Of a stretch of DNA of 6,771 nt, positions 1 through 6,307 are shown piece by piece. Where the stretch lies: NCBI GenBank assembly GCA_003518475.1, contig DOYO01000052.1, positions 5,535 to 12,305 on the forward strand, read 5' to 3'. Position 1 is the first letter of the stretch. Every line of letters starts with the position of its first letter. This DNA comes from Acholeplasmataceae bacterium (GTDB lineage: Bacteria; Bacillota_I; Bacilli_A; Acholeplasmatales; Acholeplasmataceae). Position numbers and translations under genes: made by a program. The notes under the pieces were generated by a model. It was not told the origin of the DNA. It searched no databases and was given only the letters and a program-made list of their open reading frames with translations.

Positions 1-576
1 ATGGTTGCTGATGACTCCAATTTCCCAGCTGCTGTAACATTATTTGCTGAAGCTGCTGCTGAAATGGGTATGACTGTTGCTCAATTACGCACGACACTTG
101 CTGCAGAAACATTATTATATAATACTTCTGAAGCACATGCTGAAGTTGCACAACTCGTACAAGAATCATGGAACCAAGTTCTTGGATTCCAGATGCAGTT
201 AGGCAATCAAGACTGGGCAATTTTCCAGGAAACTAGAAAGAATGACCAGTTTGACGTCGCTCGTGGCGGTTGGTTAACAGACTTCATGGATCCTATCGGA
301 ATGTTAGCAATCTTTACTGAAGGAAACTCCTATAATGATGCTAATTATTATGACCCAGCATTCGATTTACTCATTGAACAAGCACAAGCATCAACTGACC
401 CAGCTGTTCACTTTGCTAAATTATACGATGCTCAAGACTTATTGATGGAATTTATGCCAATCATTCCAGTTTATCACTATTCAGATTTCATGTATGTTAA
501 AGCATATTTGAAGGATTGGGGCCGTAGTGTTCTTGGCACAGTTGACTTCTCAAGAGCTTATATCGAAGCTGAATAA
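1..576 (+). CDS. Peptide ABC transporter substrate-binding protein (OppA/DppA type, SBP_bac_5), C-terminal part
   Basis: This is the last 191 residues of an extracellular peptide-binding protein that delivers oligopeptides to an Opp/Dpp-type ABC importer. The family runs to roughly 520-600 residues, so about two thirds lies left of the window. The ATG at base 1 is probably an internal Met, because the frame is open at the edge and the family signal peptide is absent. Recognisable elements are the LLYNTSEAHAEVAQLVQESW segment followed by LGF (about residues 38-62), which matches the family's hinge-proximal 'L.YN....H..iA..iq..w...LGI' pattern. Next come the FDVARGGWLTDFMDP block (about 84-98), the Y..P.FD.L...A segment (about 117-130) and the closing PIIPVYHYSDFMYVK block (about 153-167). 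It ends at a TAA and is followed directly by a terminator, so it is the last gene of its transcript. Specificity for peptides rather than another ligand of this family is assumed from the family, not shown. Confidence 0.88.
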   Translation: MVADDSNFPAAVTLFAEAAAEMGMTVAQLRTTLAAETLLYNTSEAHAEVAQLVQESWNQVLGFQMQLGNQDWAIFQETRKNDQFDVARGGWLTDFMDPIGMLAIFTEGNSYNDANYYDPAFDLLIEQAQASTDPAVHFAKLYDAQDLLMEFMPIIPVYHYSDFMYVKAYLKDWGRSVLGTVDFSRAYIEAE

Positions 577-598
577 AATTAATTTTTGAATATGATTT

Positions 599-632
599 AA
601 AAAGCCCTTGACAGTTGTCAAAGGCTTTTTTT
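599..632. terminator. Bidirectional intrinsic terminator between convergent genes
   Basis: Arms 599-612 and 617-630 pair over 14 positions around the four-base loop AGTT, with an A run on one side and a T run on the other, so the hairpin can end transcription from both sides. One stem position differs: read on the plus strand it is a C/A mismatch, while on the minus strand it becomes a G-U wobble. The structure should therefore be slightly more stable for the minus-strand permease transcript. It lies 23 bases after the stop of the peptide-binding protein gene and 23 bases after the stop of the permease gene, so it serves both. Confidence 0.88.
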
Positions 633-654
633 GATGATATCACTAACTTTTATT

Positions 655-1776
655 TTAATAAGGCAGTAGTAAAACGACAGTTGAAATGATGATAATAAAG
701 ATAACCGATAGCAAACTGTAGGTTAATAAATATCTTTTCATTTCCTTTGGGAAATCTCTGACGATGTATTTGAATGTAATCAAACTTGCAAGAGAAGAGA
801 TGATTGTTCCCATGGCACCGATATTGACGCCTTGCAAAAGCGCTGGCCAGTGGATGGGTGCGGTAAACGTAGAAAGCAGCACTGCGGCTGGAACGTTTGA
901 GATGAATTGGCTTGTTACCAATCCAGAGAAGAATACAGAGGTTCTTGTATTGAGGAAGGCTCCGATGGAGTCGACGATGAAGGACATTTGAGATAAGTTG
1001 CCTGTAAAGATAAAAAATGAAGTGAACGTGAGAAGAAGCGTATAATCAACTCTTTTAAATAAATGTCTGCCGTAAATCAATCCTAGGATCAATGTGACGT
1101 ATAATGTATACCATTCTGGGACAATACGGAGTACCGACAATAACGCATTGAGCAGGATAATGCCATATAGACCTAATCTCTTCCAATCAACATCAGGCGC
1201 TTTCAGGTTCAGTTCACATTGATTGTTAGGAATTTTAAGCATTGCGGTTCCAGAAACCAGGAAAAATCCCATGATGCTGATGGGAATCGTAACCGCTAAG
1301 AAGTCATTGAATGGAATATCATAGAATGCATAAAGGTAAATATTTTGTGGATCTCCCATCGGGGTGAGCGCACTACCCATATTTGCAGCAATTGTCTGTA
1401 ATATAATGATGATCACTGTATATTTTTCTTGTTTCGTATGCTTCGTTATAAAAATGGTGAACGGAACAAGCGTTAGAAGCACAGCATCATTGGTCAGTAA
1501 CATCCCCAAAAAGAAAGTCACTAAAATAATCACTAAACCAATCCATTTGATACTTCTGAATTTAATCACCAATTTTGTCGCGACATAATCAAAAAAATGT
1601 GTTTCATAAACTCCAGCGACTGCAAGCATCAAAGTTAACATGATAATCAAGACCTTGAAGTTGATATAGTCTAGATAAGCACTCGAAGGCTTGACGATGA
1701 ACATGGAAATGACCGCGAAAATGAACGCGATCACAAATACTTTATCTTTATATAAATATTTCAAAACTTTATGCAT
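655..1776 (-). CDS. YbiR-like permease of the SLC13/CitMHS (ion transporter) superfamily
   Basis: A complete 373-residue polytopic inner-membrane transporter with about ten to eleven hydrophobic segments. Family hallmarks are visible in both inverted halves: TNDAVLLTLVP (95-105) and SALTPMGDPQN (135-145) in the first, then FTGNLS (257-262), SNVPAAVLLS (293-302) and GVNIGAMGT (316-324) in the second. The TND and SNV motifs sit where SLC13 transporters carry their paired SNT ligand/sodium-binding loops. The length and the motif 'SLLTPxGxPQN' closely resemble E. coli YbiR (about 372 aa), whose substrate is not established. Related families move dicarboxylates, citrate, arsenite or Na+/H+, so the cargo is unknown. 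I chose the ATG at 1776 over the one at 1803. It has AGGAG five bases upstream, whereas the 1803 ATG lies at the edge of a perfect TATAAT (1804-1809) and would not be transcribed. It stands alone, convergent with the peptide-binding gene and divergent from the repeat lipoprotein. Confidence 0.85.
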   Translation of the reverse strand: MHKVLKYLYKDKVFVIAFIFAVISMFIVKPSSAYLDYINFKVLIIMLTLMLAVAGVYETHFFDYVATKLVIKFRSIKWIGLVIILVTFFLGMLLTNDAVLLTLVPFTIFITKHTKQEKYTVIIIILQTIAANMGSALTPMGDPQNIYLYAFYDIPFNDFLAVTIPISIMGFFLVSGTAMLKIPNNQCELNLKAPDVDWKRLGLYGIILLNALLSVLRIVPEWYTLYVTLILGLIYGRHLFKRVDYTLLLTFTSFFIFTGNLSQMSFIVDSIGAFLNTRTSVFFSGLVTSQFISNVPAAVLLSTFTAPIHWPALLQGVNIGAMGTIISSLASLITFKYIVRDFPKEMKRYLLTYSLLSVIFIIIISTVVLLLPY

Positions 1777-1803
1777 ATAATCTCCTAAAAACAACCTAAT
1801 CAT

Positions 1804-1832
1804 ATTATACGACTTTCACCTCAAAATGTAAT
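1804..1832 (-). promoter_or_regulatory. SigA-type promoter of the permease gene
   Basis: Read on the minus strand, ATTACA (1827-1832, four of six matches to TTGACA) is followed by a 17-base spacer and a perfect TATAAT (1804-1809). Transcription would start near 1797, giving a leader of about 20 bases that contains the AGGAG ribosome site and then the ATG at 1776. This placement is also the main argument for the shorter start of the permease. Confidence 0.72.
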
Positions 1833-1867
1833 CATGAATCAAATAAAATAAAAATAAAACAAAACTA

Positions 1868-1896
1868 TTGTAAAAAGAAAACGGTTGCATTATAAT
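1868..1896 (+). promoter_or_regulatory. Promoter P1 upstream of the repeat lipoprotein
   Basis: TTGTAA (1868-1873, four of six) is followed by a 17-base spacer and a perfect TATAAT (1891-1896). The expected start site, near 1903, falls inside the palindromic operator at 1901-1914, so a bound repressor would block RNA polymerase directly. A cre-like sequence fills the spacer. A transcript from P1 would carry a leader of about 200 bases before the lipoprotein ATG at 2110. Confidence 0.6.
1874..1891. promoter_or_regulatory. cre-like site (possible CcpA-type catabolite control)
   Basis: Compared with the Bacillus consensus WWTGNAARCGNWWWCAWW, this stretch matches at all fixed positions except the first T (A here) and one W (G here). 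Its central CG is at 1882-1883. It lies exactly between the -35 and -10 boxes of P1, a location where binding would repress. It could instead be a degenerate third copy of the LacI-type operator found 25 bases downstream, since both share a GAAA-CG-TT core. Confidence 0.4.
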
Positions 1897-1900
1897 GTAA

Positions 1901-1914
1901 TTGAAACGTTTCGA
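1901..1914. promoter_or_regulatory. LacI-family-type operator O1
   Basis: TTGAAACGTTTCGA contains the perfect 10-bp palindrome GAAACGTTTC centred on CG, the layout typical of LacI/GalR-family operators. It differs from the second copy (2052-2065) at one base. It covers the expected start site of P1. The cognate regulator is not in the window. Confidence 0.75.
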
Positions 1915-1963
1915 CTAACATGTCGGACGAGATGCATAGAACTACCAACTCAAGCCAGTTTCA

Positions 1964-1993
1964 TTGACAACCACGAAGTGACCTTGCTATAAT
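1964..1993 (+). promoter_or_regulatory. Promoter P2, near-consensus with extended -10
   Basis: A perfect TTGACA (1964-1969), an 18-base spacer and a perfect TATAAT (1988-1993) preceded by TGC (extended -10 TGN) make this the strongest promoter seen in the window. Transcription is expected to begin near 2000, leaving a leader of about 110 bases before the lipoprotein ATG. Operator O2 lies at about +53 to +66 of this transcript, a position suited to roadblock repression or to looping with O1. Confidence 0.85.
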
Positions 1994-2023
1994 GGTGATG
2001 TAAGCGATTTCAGGGGATAGAAT

Positions 2024-2068
2024 ATGATCTGGATTATATTTTATGCAAAACTCGAAACGTTTCGATAG
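2024..2068 (+). CDS. Possible 14-residue leader peptide in the P2 transcript
   Basis: ATG at 2024 opens a short frame encoding MIWIIFYAKLETFR and ending at TAG (2066-2068). An AGGGG sequence (2012-2016) lies seven bases before the ATG, so a ribosome could start here. The frame lies wholly inside the leader of P2, about 24 bases after the expected start site, and its last codons coincide with operator O2. I do not recognise the peptide, and it has no run of a single amino acid that would suggest classical attenuation. A chance frame of this size is quite possible; the ribosome site is the only positive evidence. Confidence 0.3.
   Translation: MIWIIFYAKLETFR
2052..2065. promoter_or_regulatory. 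LacI-family-type operator O2
   Basis: TCGAAACGTTTCGA is a perfect 14-bp palindrome with central CG, nearly identical to O1 (1901-1914). The two centres are 151 bp apart and bracket promoter P2. That is about 14.4 helical turns at 10.5 bp per turn, so the two faces are not obviously in phase. In RNA the palindrome would also form a small hairpin about 30 bases before the ribosome site of the lipoprotein. Confidence 0.82.
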
Positions 2069-2109
2069 TTAGAGAATATACAAGTTTTGGAAAAAATAGG
2101 AGGAAACAA

Positions 2110-5100
2110 ATGAAGAACACAGTAAGACTATTTGCGTTATTTTTACTCGTTGGGTTGTTATTTGTTGTTGCCGGTTGTAAAGAGGATGAAGTCATTCCTA
2201 CAATCATACCGGAGATAACGGAATACAACGTTTTAGGTAATTGGGCTGATGGCGGTGATGCGGTATACACAATCGCAACCAACACAGCAGCAGAACTGGA
2301 TTTCACATACAACAAATCTACTTTTCCAGATGCATATCTGACAAGTCCAGAAATCACTGAGGATCTTTCTATATTCAAGAAACTTGTCATCACTGTTGAA
2401 GGAACAGGAACAATGTACTTGAAGTTGGAAACCAATGATGATACTCCAGCCAAGATGGTAGGATTGAATGTTACAGGCATCGCTGGAACTTATGAATGGA
2501 ACCTGATGGCTGCATCAGCATTCCTTGCCAAGGTTGACAGAGTGGTTATTGTAGCTGCTCCAGGCAAAGAATTATCTGTAGGTTCAATCAGTATCACTTC
2601 ATTGATGTTTGAAACCGCAGTTGCTGATGGATACATCATCAATGATGATTTCAACAATATCCCAAGCAATGTCAATGAATATAACGGAACTGATCAGATC
2701 TTTGATTTCAATGACAAGTGGGAAAGCAATGATGAAGGTATTTATACCATCACTTATGAAGGTGTGAACACGATCGTTGATTATGACAAGCCAGCTGGTA
2801 TGGAATGGGCATTCATGAAGACTCAGGTTCAAGGCACATTCACAGCATTCAACTATGTCGTATTTATCGTTGAAGGCACATCAGGTCAAAAACTATTAAT
2901 TAAACCAAACGAATACAATGATGCTGAATCCTTCATTTGGTTGGATGGCACAGAACAAGAACTCGTTCTTGACTTGACAGAATTAACACTTGCAGAAAAG
3001 AATGCAATTACAGACTTCAAAGTCTTTATCGCTGCAGGCTTAGCTCCAGCTGAAGGTCAATTAACCATTAAAGAAGCATATATGATCGATGACTATGAAT
3101 TCGAACAACCAGTCATTGAAGTCAATACATACAATGGCACTGACAATACATTCGGTGTAGAGCATTGGTATGATGGAGGCGATCTAGTTTATGATATTGC
3201 CAAAGTCGGAACTGATTATATTGTTGATTATGAAAAATTGACAACAAATCTTCATTGGGCATTTATGTATGCTAACCTTGAAGGTGATTTCACTAATTTC
3301 GCTAAATTGGAATTTGAAATGACAGGTACATTGAATAAGACTGTATTGCTGAAGGTTGAAAGTCCTACAGGCAATAAGGAAGTTCAATTTACATTTGATG
3401 GAACTAAGCAAGTATTTACAATTGATTTATCAACGATGACTCCAACACAGCTTGCTGATTTGAATAAGGTTGTTATGTTTGCTGCTCCAGGCGGAGTCGG
3501 TGCTGGCGAATTTACAATTCACAGCGTGACATTCAAGACATCAGATTATGAAATTGATACAGAATGGACATCAGGCGATGCAGGCGTTTATACGTTCGCA
3601 ACTGGTGAAACAACTGTCATCACGTATAATAAGATCGCTGGCCAAGAATGGTCATTCACAAGAAATATTTTGGATGCTGTCAAGGTTGCAGGATTAAACA
3701 CATTGACACTCGTTGTCAAGGGTACTGCAGGCAAGAGCATCTTGGTTAAGCCAAATGACAGTGGCGCATTGGAACAAACGATTGCATTTACAGATGCAAA
3801 CCCAGTTACAGTGACATTCACAACTGAAACATTTGTTAATATTATCATTTTCGCTGAACCAAACGTTGCACCAGCAGCTGGTTCATTCGAAATCGTATCT
3901 GCTACATTAAGCTATGTTGCTCCAGACTTTGATCCATCACTCGTTGTGAACTTCAACGAAGCATGGGTAGCAAACAGTGCAACAATCTATACCATCACTC
4001 CAGGTGAAGATTCAACAGTTGTCGCTTATGACAAACTCGCTGGAAATGATTGGGAATGGATGCGCGTTCAATTTGATGCAAAGGATGTTGCAGGACTTAA
4101 TACATTGACACTTGTTGTCAAGGGTACTGCAGGCAAGAATATTTTGATTAAGCCAAACGATAGCGGCGCTCTTGAAGAATGGGTATACTTTACTGATTCA
4201 GAACCAGTCACTGTTGTCGTCCATGCCGCTTCATTTGCAAACGTCTTTATTTTCGGTGATGCAGGCATTGCTCCAGCTTCAGGTTCATTTGAAATATTAA
4301 CCGCTACACTAAGCTATGTTGCTGATTTTAATGCAACTTGGGAAGAAAATGATGCGGATACTTATGAAGTTGTTGCCGGAGATACAGTTGTTGTCAACTA
4401 CACTAAGGGAGCTGGACAGGAATGGGTATTCTTAAAGAATGTCATCAATCCAAATCTATTGGTTGGCATGAATACATTTACAATCGTTTTAGAAGGTACT
4501 GCTGGTAAGTCAGTGATGGTTAAGGTTAACAATTCAGTTGAACAGGCAGTGACGTTTGTTGCTGACACACCTGCGACCTTGACGTTCACCCTTCTTGAAA
4601 TTACATCAGTCATTATATTCGCTGAACCAGGAACAGCATCTGTTACAGGTTCATTCGAAATTATCTCAGCACAAGCAAGCTATGTTGCTCCAGTCGTTAT
4701 TTTTGATCCACTTGCCGTCCTTGATTTGATGACAGGCTGGGTAGAAAATGATTTAGGCACTTACGCAGTTGTTGAAGGCGAAACTGTTGAAATCACGTAC
4801 ACCAAGGCTGCTGGACAAGAATGGATATTCGTTAAGAATCCATTTGAAGTCGAAGCTGCGATGGGCATGAATACAGTCAACCTCGTATTACAAGGCACTT
4901 TAGACAAGCAAGTCTTAGTCAAGGTTAATAATTCCATTGAACAATGGGTTACCTTCACTGCTGAACCTACTGTTGTCACCATCATGGCTGATTCCATTAC
5001 AGGTTTGATTATCTTTGCTGAAGGTGGAACAGCTCCTGCTACAGGAACGTTCACCATTCTATCCGCTTACCTAAGCTATACTGAAAATCTTCAGTCAACT

Positions 5101-6213
5101 TGGGAAGAAAATGATTTAGGTACGTATGCATTCGCAGGTACAGGTCCAGTCGTTGTTACCTATACAAAGGCTGCCGGTCAAGAATGGGTATTCATGAAGA
5201 GCATGTTTGATGCCGTTGAATTAACAGGCATGAACACAGTTACCATCGTCTTAGAAGGTACTGCTGGCAAGCAAGTTTTAGTCAAGGTTAACAATGCCAT
5301 TGAACAATGGGTTACATTCGTTGCCGACACACCAGCTAAAGTTGTCATCACCGCTCCTGAAATTACAGGAATCATCCTATTTGCTGAAGGCGGAGTCGCT
5401 CCAGTCACTGGAACATTTGAAATTATTTCCGCTACATTAAGCTATGTTGAACCTGCTTTTGATCCAACTGCACAGCTTGATTTACTCGCTGGTTGGGTTG
5501 AAAATGATTTAGGAACATATTCTGTTGTTGAAGGCGCTACTACAGTTATTACCTACACAAAGGGTGCTACACAAGAATGGATTTTCGTTAAGAACCCATT
5601 TGATGCAGAATTGACTGCAGGCATGAACACATTCACAATCTCACTTCAAGGAACTGCTGGAAAAACATTGATGATCAAGGTTAACAATGCGATTGAAAAA
5701 TCTGTTACCTTCGTTGGAACTGAAACTCAAACAGTCGTATTCTATGCAGCAACGATTGATCAAGTGATCATCTTTGCTGAACCAGGAACTCCATCTGTTA
5801 CCGGTTCATTCACGATTGTAGAAGCATTTGCAAGCTATTCCATGAATTTACTAACTGGTTGGGTTGAAAATGATTTAGGAACTTATGCCGTTACAGGTAC
5901 TGGTCCAGTTGTTGTCAATTACACCAAGATTGCTGGTCAAGAATGGGTATTCTTAAACAATCCATTTGATACTGACGATGCAATCGGTTTGAATACATTT
6001 ACGATCGTATTAGAAGGTACTGCTGGCAAGCAAGTTCTAGTCAAGGTTAACAATTCCATTGAACAATGGGTTACATTTGTTGAAGGCGAAAAGGCTACTG
6101 TTACCATTACTGCAGCAACTATTACTTCCGTTATTCTGTTTGCTGAAGGCGGCGTTGCTCCAGTTACAGGATCATTCTCAATTCTATCCGCTTCTTTAAG
6201 TTACGTAGAATAA
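2110..6213 (+). CDS. Giant repeat lipoprotein: ten tandem beta-rich domains, probable surface binding protein
   Basis: Complete, 1367 residues. The ATG has a consensus AGGAGG (2098-2103) six bases upstream. Residues 1-22 form a lipoprotein signal peptide (MKNTVR, then a hydrophobic core) ending in lipobox VAGC, so Cys23 should be lipidated and the protein anchored outside the membrane. A short spacer (24-39) leads into ten tandem domains of about 115-135 residues, which fill the rest to the last residue. Each has a Trp near its start, a second Trp in the G-Q-E-W motif (absent in repeat 1), a central G-T-x-G-K-x-x-x-x-K strand, and a closing IIFAE.G......GSF.I..A..SY segment. The alternating hydrophobic strands and closing Gly-rich loop recall galactose-binding-like/CBM jelly rolls; that is inference, and an adhesin or Ig-like fold is possible. 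No enzyme module, sortase signal or C-terminal membrane segment is visible. The only Cys is Cys23 and there are about four Arg. LacI-type operators upstream and a sugar-type binding protein downstream support a carbohydrate-capture role. Confidence 0.88.
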   Translation: MKNTVRLFALFLLVGLLFVVAGCKEDEVIPTIIPEITEYNVLGNWADGGDAVYTIATNTAAELDFTYNKSTFPDAYLTSPEITEDLSIFKKLVITVEGTGTMYLKLETNDDTPAKMVGLNVTGIAGTYEWNLMAASAFLAKVDRVVIVAAPGKELSVGSISITSLMFETAVADGYIINDDFNNIPSNVNEYNGTDQIFDFNDKWESNDEGIYTITYEGVNTIVDYDKPAGMEWAFMKTQVQGTFTAFNYVVFIVEGTSGQKLLIKPNEYNDAESFIWLDGTEQELVLDLTELTLAEKNAITDFKVFIAAGLAPAEGQLTIKEAYMIDDYEFEQPVIEVNTYNGTDNTFGVEHWYDGGDLVYDIAKVGTDYIVDYEKLTTNLHWAFMYANLEGDFTNFAKLEFEMTGTLNKTVLLKVESPTGNKEVQFTFDGTKQVFTIDLSTMTPTQLADLNKVVMFAAPGGVGAGEFTIHSVTFKTSDYEIDTEWTSGDAGVYTFATGETTVITYNKIAGQEWSFTRNILDAVKVAGLNTLTLVVKGTAGKSILVKPNDSGALEQTIAFTDANPVTVTFTTETFVNIIIFAEPNVAPAAGSFEIVSATLSYVAPDFDPSLVVNFNEAWVANSATIYTITPGEDSTVVAYDKLAGNDWEWMRVQFDAKDVAGLNTLTLVVKGTAGKNILIKPNDSGALEEWVYFTDSEPVTVVVHAASFANVFIFGDAGIAPASGSFEILTATLSYVADFNATWEENDADTYEVVAGDTVVVNYTKGAGQEWVFLKNVINPNLLVGMNTFTIVLEGTAGKSVMVKVNNSVEQAVTFVADTPATLTFTLLEITSVIIFAEPGTASVTGSFEIISAQASYVAPVVIFDPLAVLDLMTGWVENDLGTYAVVEGETVEITYTKAAGQEWIFVKNPFEVEAAMGMNTVNLVLQGTLDKQVLVKVNNSIEQWVTFTAEPTVVTIMADSITGLIIFAEGGTAPATGTFTILSAYLSYTENLQSTWEENDLGTYAFAGTGPVVVTYTKAAGQEWVFMKSMFDAVELTGMNTVTIVLEGTAGKQVLVKVNNAIEQWVTFVADTPAKVVITAPEITGIILFAEGGVAPVTGTFEIISATLSYVEPAFDPTAQLDLLAGWVENDLGTYSVVEGATTVITYTKGATQEWIFVKNPFDAELTAGMNTFTISLQGTAGKTLMIKVNNAIEKSVTFVGTETQTVVFYAATIDQVIIFAEPGTPSVTGSFTIVEAFASYSMNLLTGWVENDLGTYAVTGTGPVVVNYTKIAGQEWVFLNNPFDTDDAIGLNTFTIVLEGTAGKQVLVKVNNSIEQWVTFVEGEKATVTITAATITSVILFAEGGVAPVTGSFSILSASLSYVE
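2227..3540 (+). repeat. Domains 1-3 of the lipoprotein: divergent, widely spaced repeats
   Basis: Domain 1 covers residues 40-170, domain 2 198-331 and domain 3 346-477. Their first Trp residues (45, 204, 353) are 159 and 149 residues apart, wider than in later repeats. Domains 2 and 3 are each preceded by the same linker motif, YNGTD (191-195 and 341-345), marking them as a related pair. Domain 1 lacks the second conserved Trp (W233 in domain 2, W383 in domain 3) and is the most diverged copy. Domain 2 has LLIKPNEYN where domains 4-5 have (I/L)(V/I)KPNDSG, linking it to them. Confidence 0.75.
3559..4320 (+). repeat. Domains 4-5 of the lipoprotein: the KPNDSGALE pair
   Basis: Domain 4 spans residues 484-603 (3559-3918) and domain 5 spans 617-737 (3958-4320). 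They alone share TLTLVVKGTAGK followed by KPNDSGALE. At DNA level a 25-base exact match starts at 3712 and again at 4114, 402 bases later, which points to duplication of one domain from the other. The linker between them ends in the DFDPSLVV type that recurs later in the array. Confidence 0.82.
4333..6210 (+). repeat. Domains 6-10 of the lipoprotein: close repeats with the KVNN.IE motif
   Basis: Domain 6 is residues 742-859, domain 7 875-991, domain 8 996-1113, domain 9 1127-1244 and domain 10 1249-1367. All share W.END..TY near the start, (G/T)QEW(I/V)F, a VKVNN.(I/V)E core and a closing IIFAE or ILFAE strand. The 14-base string GAAAATGATTTAGG occurs at 4744, 5107, 5500 and 5866, one per domain from 7 to 10. 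These are the youngest copies, judging by nucleotide as well as protein similarity. Confidence 0.88.
4732..6210 (+). repeat. Two-domain super-repeat (domains 7+8 and 9+10)
   Basis: Domains 7+8 (4732-5487 with linker) and 9+10 (5488-6210) are two copies of a unit of about 756 bp. Domain 7 resembles 9 (VVEG near the start, IFVKNPF, LQGT) while 8 resembles 10 (GTGPVVV, LEGTAGKQVLVKVNN). A block at 5251-5323 recurs at 6010-6082 with few differences, 759 bases away. Linkers alternate: a long (P).FDP....LDL(L/M) type precedes domains 7 and 9, and a short one precedes 8 and 10. Domain 6 matches the even type, so the same periodicity extends upstream. Confidence 0.8.
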
Positions 6214-6246
6214 AGTAGTTCATATTTAAAACAAGAAGATCTAACT

Positions 6247-6305
6247 AAATTGCGAGCTGGTGCCAAATGAATCTTTTGCAACTGCTCGCAATTTTTAGGT
6301 TTTTT
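6247..6305 (+). terminator. Intrinsic terminator of the repeat lipoprotein gene
   Basis: An 11-bp perfect stem (6247-6257 with 6284-6294) continues inward through a further imperfect stem of about ten positions to a loop around 6268-6273. T runs follow at 6292-6296 and 6300-6305. It begins 34 bases after the lipoprotein stop, so the following binding-protein gene is separately transcribed unless there is readthrough. Confidence 0.88.
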
Positions 6306-6307
6306 GA

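Noticed and set aside
764..1588. Two plus-strand frames of about 75 residues inside the permease gene
   Set aside because: Antisense shadows of a convincing membrane transporter, without ribosome sites or family motifs.
655..1803. Longer 382-residue start for the permease at 1803
   Set aside because: That ATG touches the perfect -10 box (1804-1809) and lies upstream of the expected transcript start; the ATG at 1776 has AGGAG at five bases.
1912..1925. Small inverted repeat CGAC-TAACAT-GTCG
   Set aside because: Only four base pairs, overlaps O1, and is expected by chance at this length.
1920..1967. Short ATG frame (15 codons) in the P1 leader
   Set aside because: No Shine-Dalgarno sequence precedes it and it ends inside the P2 -35 box.
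2034..2480. 148-residue open frame on the minus strand
   Set aside because: It lies antisense to the signal peptide and first domain of the lipoprotein, has no ribosome site that I can see, and does not resemble a known protein.
3588..5408. Five antisense frames of 66-98 residues with similar sequences to each other
   Set aside because: They resemble one another only because they are the complement of the repeated domains; the shared composition comes from the sense-strand codon pattern.
2110..6213. CRISPR or non-coding tandem repeat interpretation of the repeated DNA
   Set aside because: The repeats are hundreds of bases long, keep one reading frame throughout and vary mainly in ways consistent with protein repeats.
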